Below, piece by piece: positions 4,133-5,536 of a stretch of DNA of 5,536 nt. A program made the position numbers and the translations under genes. Positions within the stretch are counted from its first letter, which is position 1. The number at the start of each line of letters is the position of its first letter. The stretch lies in NCBI GenBank assembly GCA_002383285.1, contig DFXU01000093.1, forward strand, positions 8,236-13,771, read 5' to 3'. The notes under the pieces were generated by a model that had not been told where the DNA came from, did no database searches, and saw nothing but the letters and a program-made list of their open reading frames with translations. This DNA is from Caryophanales bacterium UBA4100. GTDB lineage: Bacteria; Bacillota; Bacilli; Paenibacillales; UBA4045.

Positions 4133-5395
4133 TTATGAAAGAAGAGCCTTCTGTGCGATATCCGTGCGGTAATGCTTGCCCTCGTATTGGATACGTTCAA
4201 TATCTGCATAGGCTTTCCTCCGAGCCTCAGCAATATCACTTCCCAGCGCCGTAACACCTAGCAGACGACCGCCGTTAGTGACGACCTTGCCATCCTGCAG
4301 TGCTGTGCCTGCATGGAATACCATCGATTGCTGCACATCGGCAAGACCTTCAATGGGTATGCCCTTCGAGTATGGACCGGGATAGCCGCCAGAAGCAAGC
4401 ACTACACATACAGCGGCCTCTTCACTCCAGCTTATATCCATATCATTAAGTCGACCATTAACAGTAGCGAGGAATATATCCACAAGATCCGTCTGCAGCC
4501 TCGGCAGAACAACCTGCGTTTCTGGATCACCGAAACGGCAATTAAACTCGATGGTTTTCGGACCATCCTTCGTGATCATGAGACCTGCATAGAGAACGCC
4601 ACGGAATAATCGACCTTCCCTCACCATGGCGCGAGCCGTTGGCTTAAGGATGGTTTCAATCGCTTCCTCTACTATGGATTGTGCGATGTGTGGTACAGGT
4701 GAATAGGTGCCCATACCTCCTGTATTCGGTCCTAAGTCATGATCGAACACCGGTTTATGATCCTGTGAAGGCACCATCGGTCTGACGGTTTCTCCATCAA
4801 CGAAGGCAAGAATGGACATCTCCTGTCCCTGCAGGAATTCCTCGATGACAACCTGGCTTCCAGCCTCACCGAATACCTTGTCCACCATGATCTCCTGTAG
4901 GGCTTTATCCGCTTCCTCTAAAGTCTGAGCAACGGTAACACCCTTCCCTGCAGCCAACCCATCCGCCTTGATTACGATTGGTGCTTGCTGCTGGAATAAG
5001 TAATCCCGCGCTGCTTCATAGGTATCGAAAGCCTCATAAGCCGCAGTAGGAATATGGTAGTCCTTCATTAGCTGCTTGCAGAACACCTTACTTCCCTCAA
5101 TAATCGCCGCATTCTTACGTGGACCGAAGGTAGGAATCCCCAACGATTCGAAGTAATCTACAGCACCATTGAACAACGGATCCTCAGGACCGACGATGAT
5201 CAGATTAATATCGTAATCAAGCGCAGTACGACCAAGCTCCTCGAAGCTGTTCTCATCAATAGGCAGACACTCCGCTAGCTCTGCAATACCTGCGTTACCC
5301 GGTGCACAGTAAATCTCCTTTACGGTAGCGCTCTTCAATAATGCCCAGATAATCGCGTGCTCCCGACCACCTCTACCAACAACAAGAATACGCAT
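4133..5395 (-). CDS. purD: Phosphoribosylamine-glycine ligase (GAR synthetase)
   Basis: PurD joins glycine to 5-phosphoribosylamine using ATP, the second step of de novo purine synthesis, in the cytoplasm. The 420 residues match the family's usual length. The N-terminal domain opens with ILVVGRGGREHA (3-14) and has GPEDPL (69-74). The ATP-grasp region shows EGSK (100-103), IKADGLAAGKGV (142-153), EEFLQGQE (185-192), PSQDHK (209-214), GPNTGGMGTYSP (222-233) and the metal-binding EFNCRFGDPETQ (283-294). The C-terminal domain has SGGYPGPYSKG (335-345). All key residues are present. The ATG at 5395 gives the standard N-terminus; upstream AAGGGG is 13 bases away, a rather long spacing. It lies 22 bases after purH, as the last gene of the pur operon. 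No T-tailed terminator is visible in the 101 bases before the next gene. Confidence 0.98.
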   Translation of the reverse strand: MRILVVGRGGREHAIIWALLKSATVKEIYCAPGNAGIAELAECLPIDENSFEELGRTALDYDINLIIVGPEDPLFNGAVDYFESLGIPTFGPRKNAAIIEGSKVFCKQLMKDYHIPTAAYEAFDTYEAARDYLFQQQAPIVIKADGLAAGKGVTVAQTLEEADKALQEIMVDKVFGEAGSQVVIEEFLQGQEMSILAFVDGETVRPMVPSQDHKPVFDHDLGPNTGGMGTYSPVPHIAQSIVEEAIETILKPTARAMVREGRLFRGVLYAGLMITKDGPKTIEFNCRFGDPETQVVLPRLQTDLVDIFLATVNGRLNDMDISWSEEAAVCVVLASGGYPGPYSKGIPIEGLADVQQSMVFHAGTALQDGKVVTNGGRLLGVTALGSDIAEARRKAYADIERIQYEGKHYRTDIAQKALLS

Positions 5396-5417
5396 CGTTT
5401 AATTACATCCCCTTATT

Positions 5418-5536
5418 CTAATGTCTGAAATGGCGAGCACCCGTGAATACCATGGCGATGCCGTATTGGTTAGCAACCTTAATTGATTCTTCATCTTTAA
5501 TGGATCCACCCGGTTGAATGACTGCAGTAATTCCTG
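5418..5536 (-). CDS. purH: PurH (AICAR transformylase/IMP cyclohydrolase), C-terminal end
   Basis: PurH carries out the last two steps of IMP synthesis. Only the final 39 codons are in the window, ending in TAG (5420-5418). They read GITAVIQPGGSIKDEESIKV, then NQYGIAMVFTGARHFRH, the standard C-terminus of the family, which belongs to the AICAR transformylase domain. The gene continues past the right edge. Its stop is 22 bases before the purD ATG, so the two are co-transcribed and probably translated in close succession. Confidence 0.97.
   Translation of the reverse strand, partial: GITAVIQPGGSIKDEESIKVANQYGIAMVFTGARHFRH

Overview
The window looks like chromosome from a Bacillota species of the Paenibacillaceae type. 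The evidence is strong GGAGG-type ribosome binding sites, moderate GC, sigma-A-like promoters, the purH-purD gene order, a YerB (DUF3048) gene close to purD as in Bacillus subtilis, and an intergenic repeat of a style I associate with Paenibacillus genomes (from memory, unchecked). The content is mostly housekeeping. I see no phage, transposase, CRISPR array, tRNA or rRNA, and nothing that convincingly forms a new multi-gene system.

Layout. Bases 1-417 (+) are the C-terminal half of mqnD, a futalosine-pathway menaquinone gene. Bases 418-1021 form a 600-base non-coding stretch between convergent genes. It holds four degenerate ~20-bp motifs in an inverted arrangement (534-711), a nine-unit 9-bp tandem repeat (738-818) and a terminator (913-965). 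Bases 1022-2125 (-) encode a membrane-anchored YerB/DUF3048 protein. Bases 2277-2399 (+) hold a 40-codon gene for a single-pass membrane peptide with an excellent ribosome binding site; short-ORF filters would miss it. Bases 2408-3199 (-) encode a cyclophilin-type peptidyl-prolyl isomerase lipoprotein with a repetitive linker. Bases 3357-4031 (-) encode a seven-helix Bax inhibitor-1/YccA family protein. Bases 4133-5395 (-) are purD, and 5418-5536 (-) are the last codons of purH.

How they work together. purH and purD are the distal end of the de novo purine operon, 22 bases apart and surely co-transcribed. The next three minus-strand genes each have a recognisable promoter of their own, so they look like separate units that may also receive read-through; no clear terminator follows purD. 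The isomerase and YerB are predicted to be anchored outside the cytoplasmic membrane, and the Bax inhibitor-1 protein lies in it, so this side of the pur operon is rich in envelope genes. The points most worth a second look are the small membrane peptide convergent with the isomerase gene, the inverted motif array, the perfect palindrome over the Bax inhibitor-1 promoter, and the Ser in place of a pH-sensing Asp in that protein.
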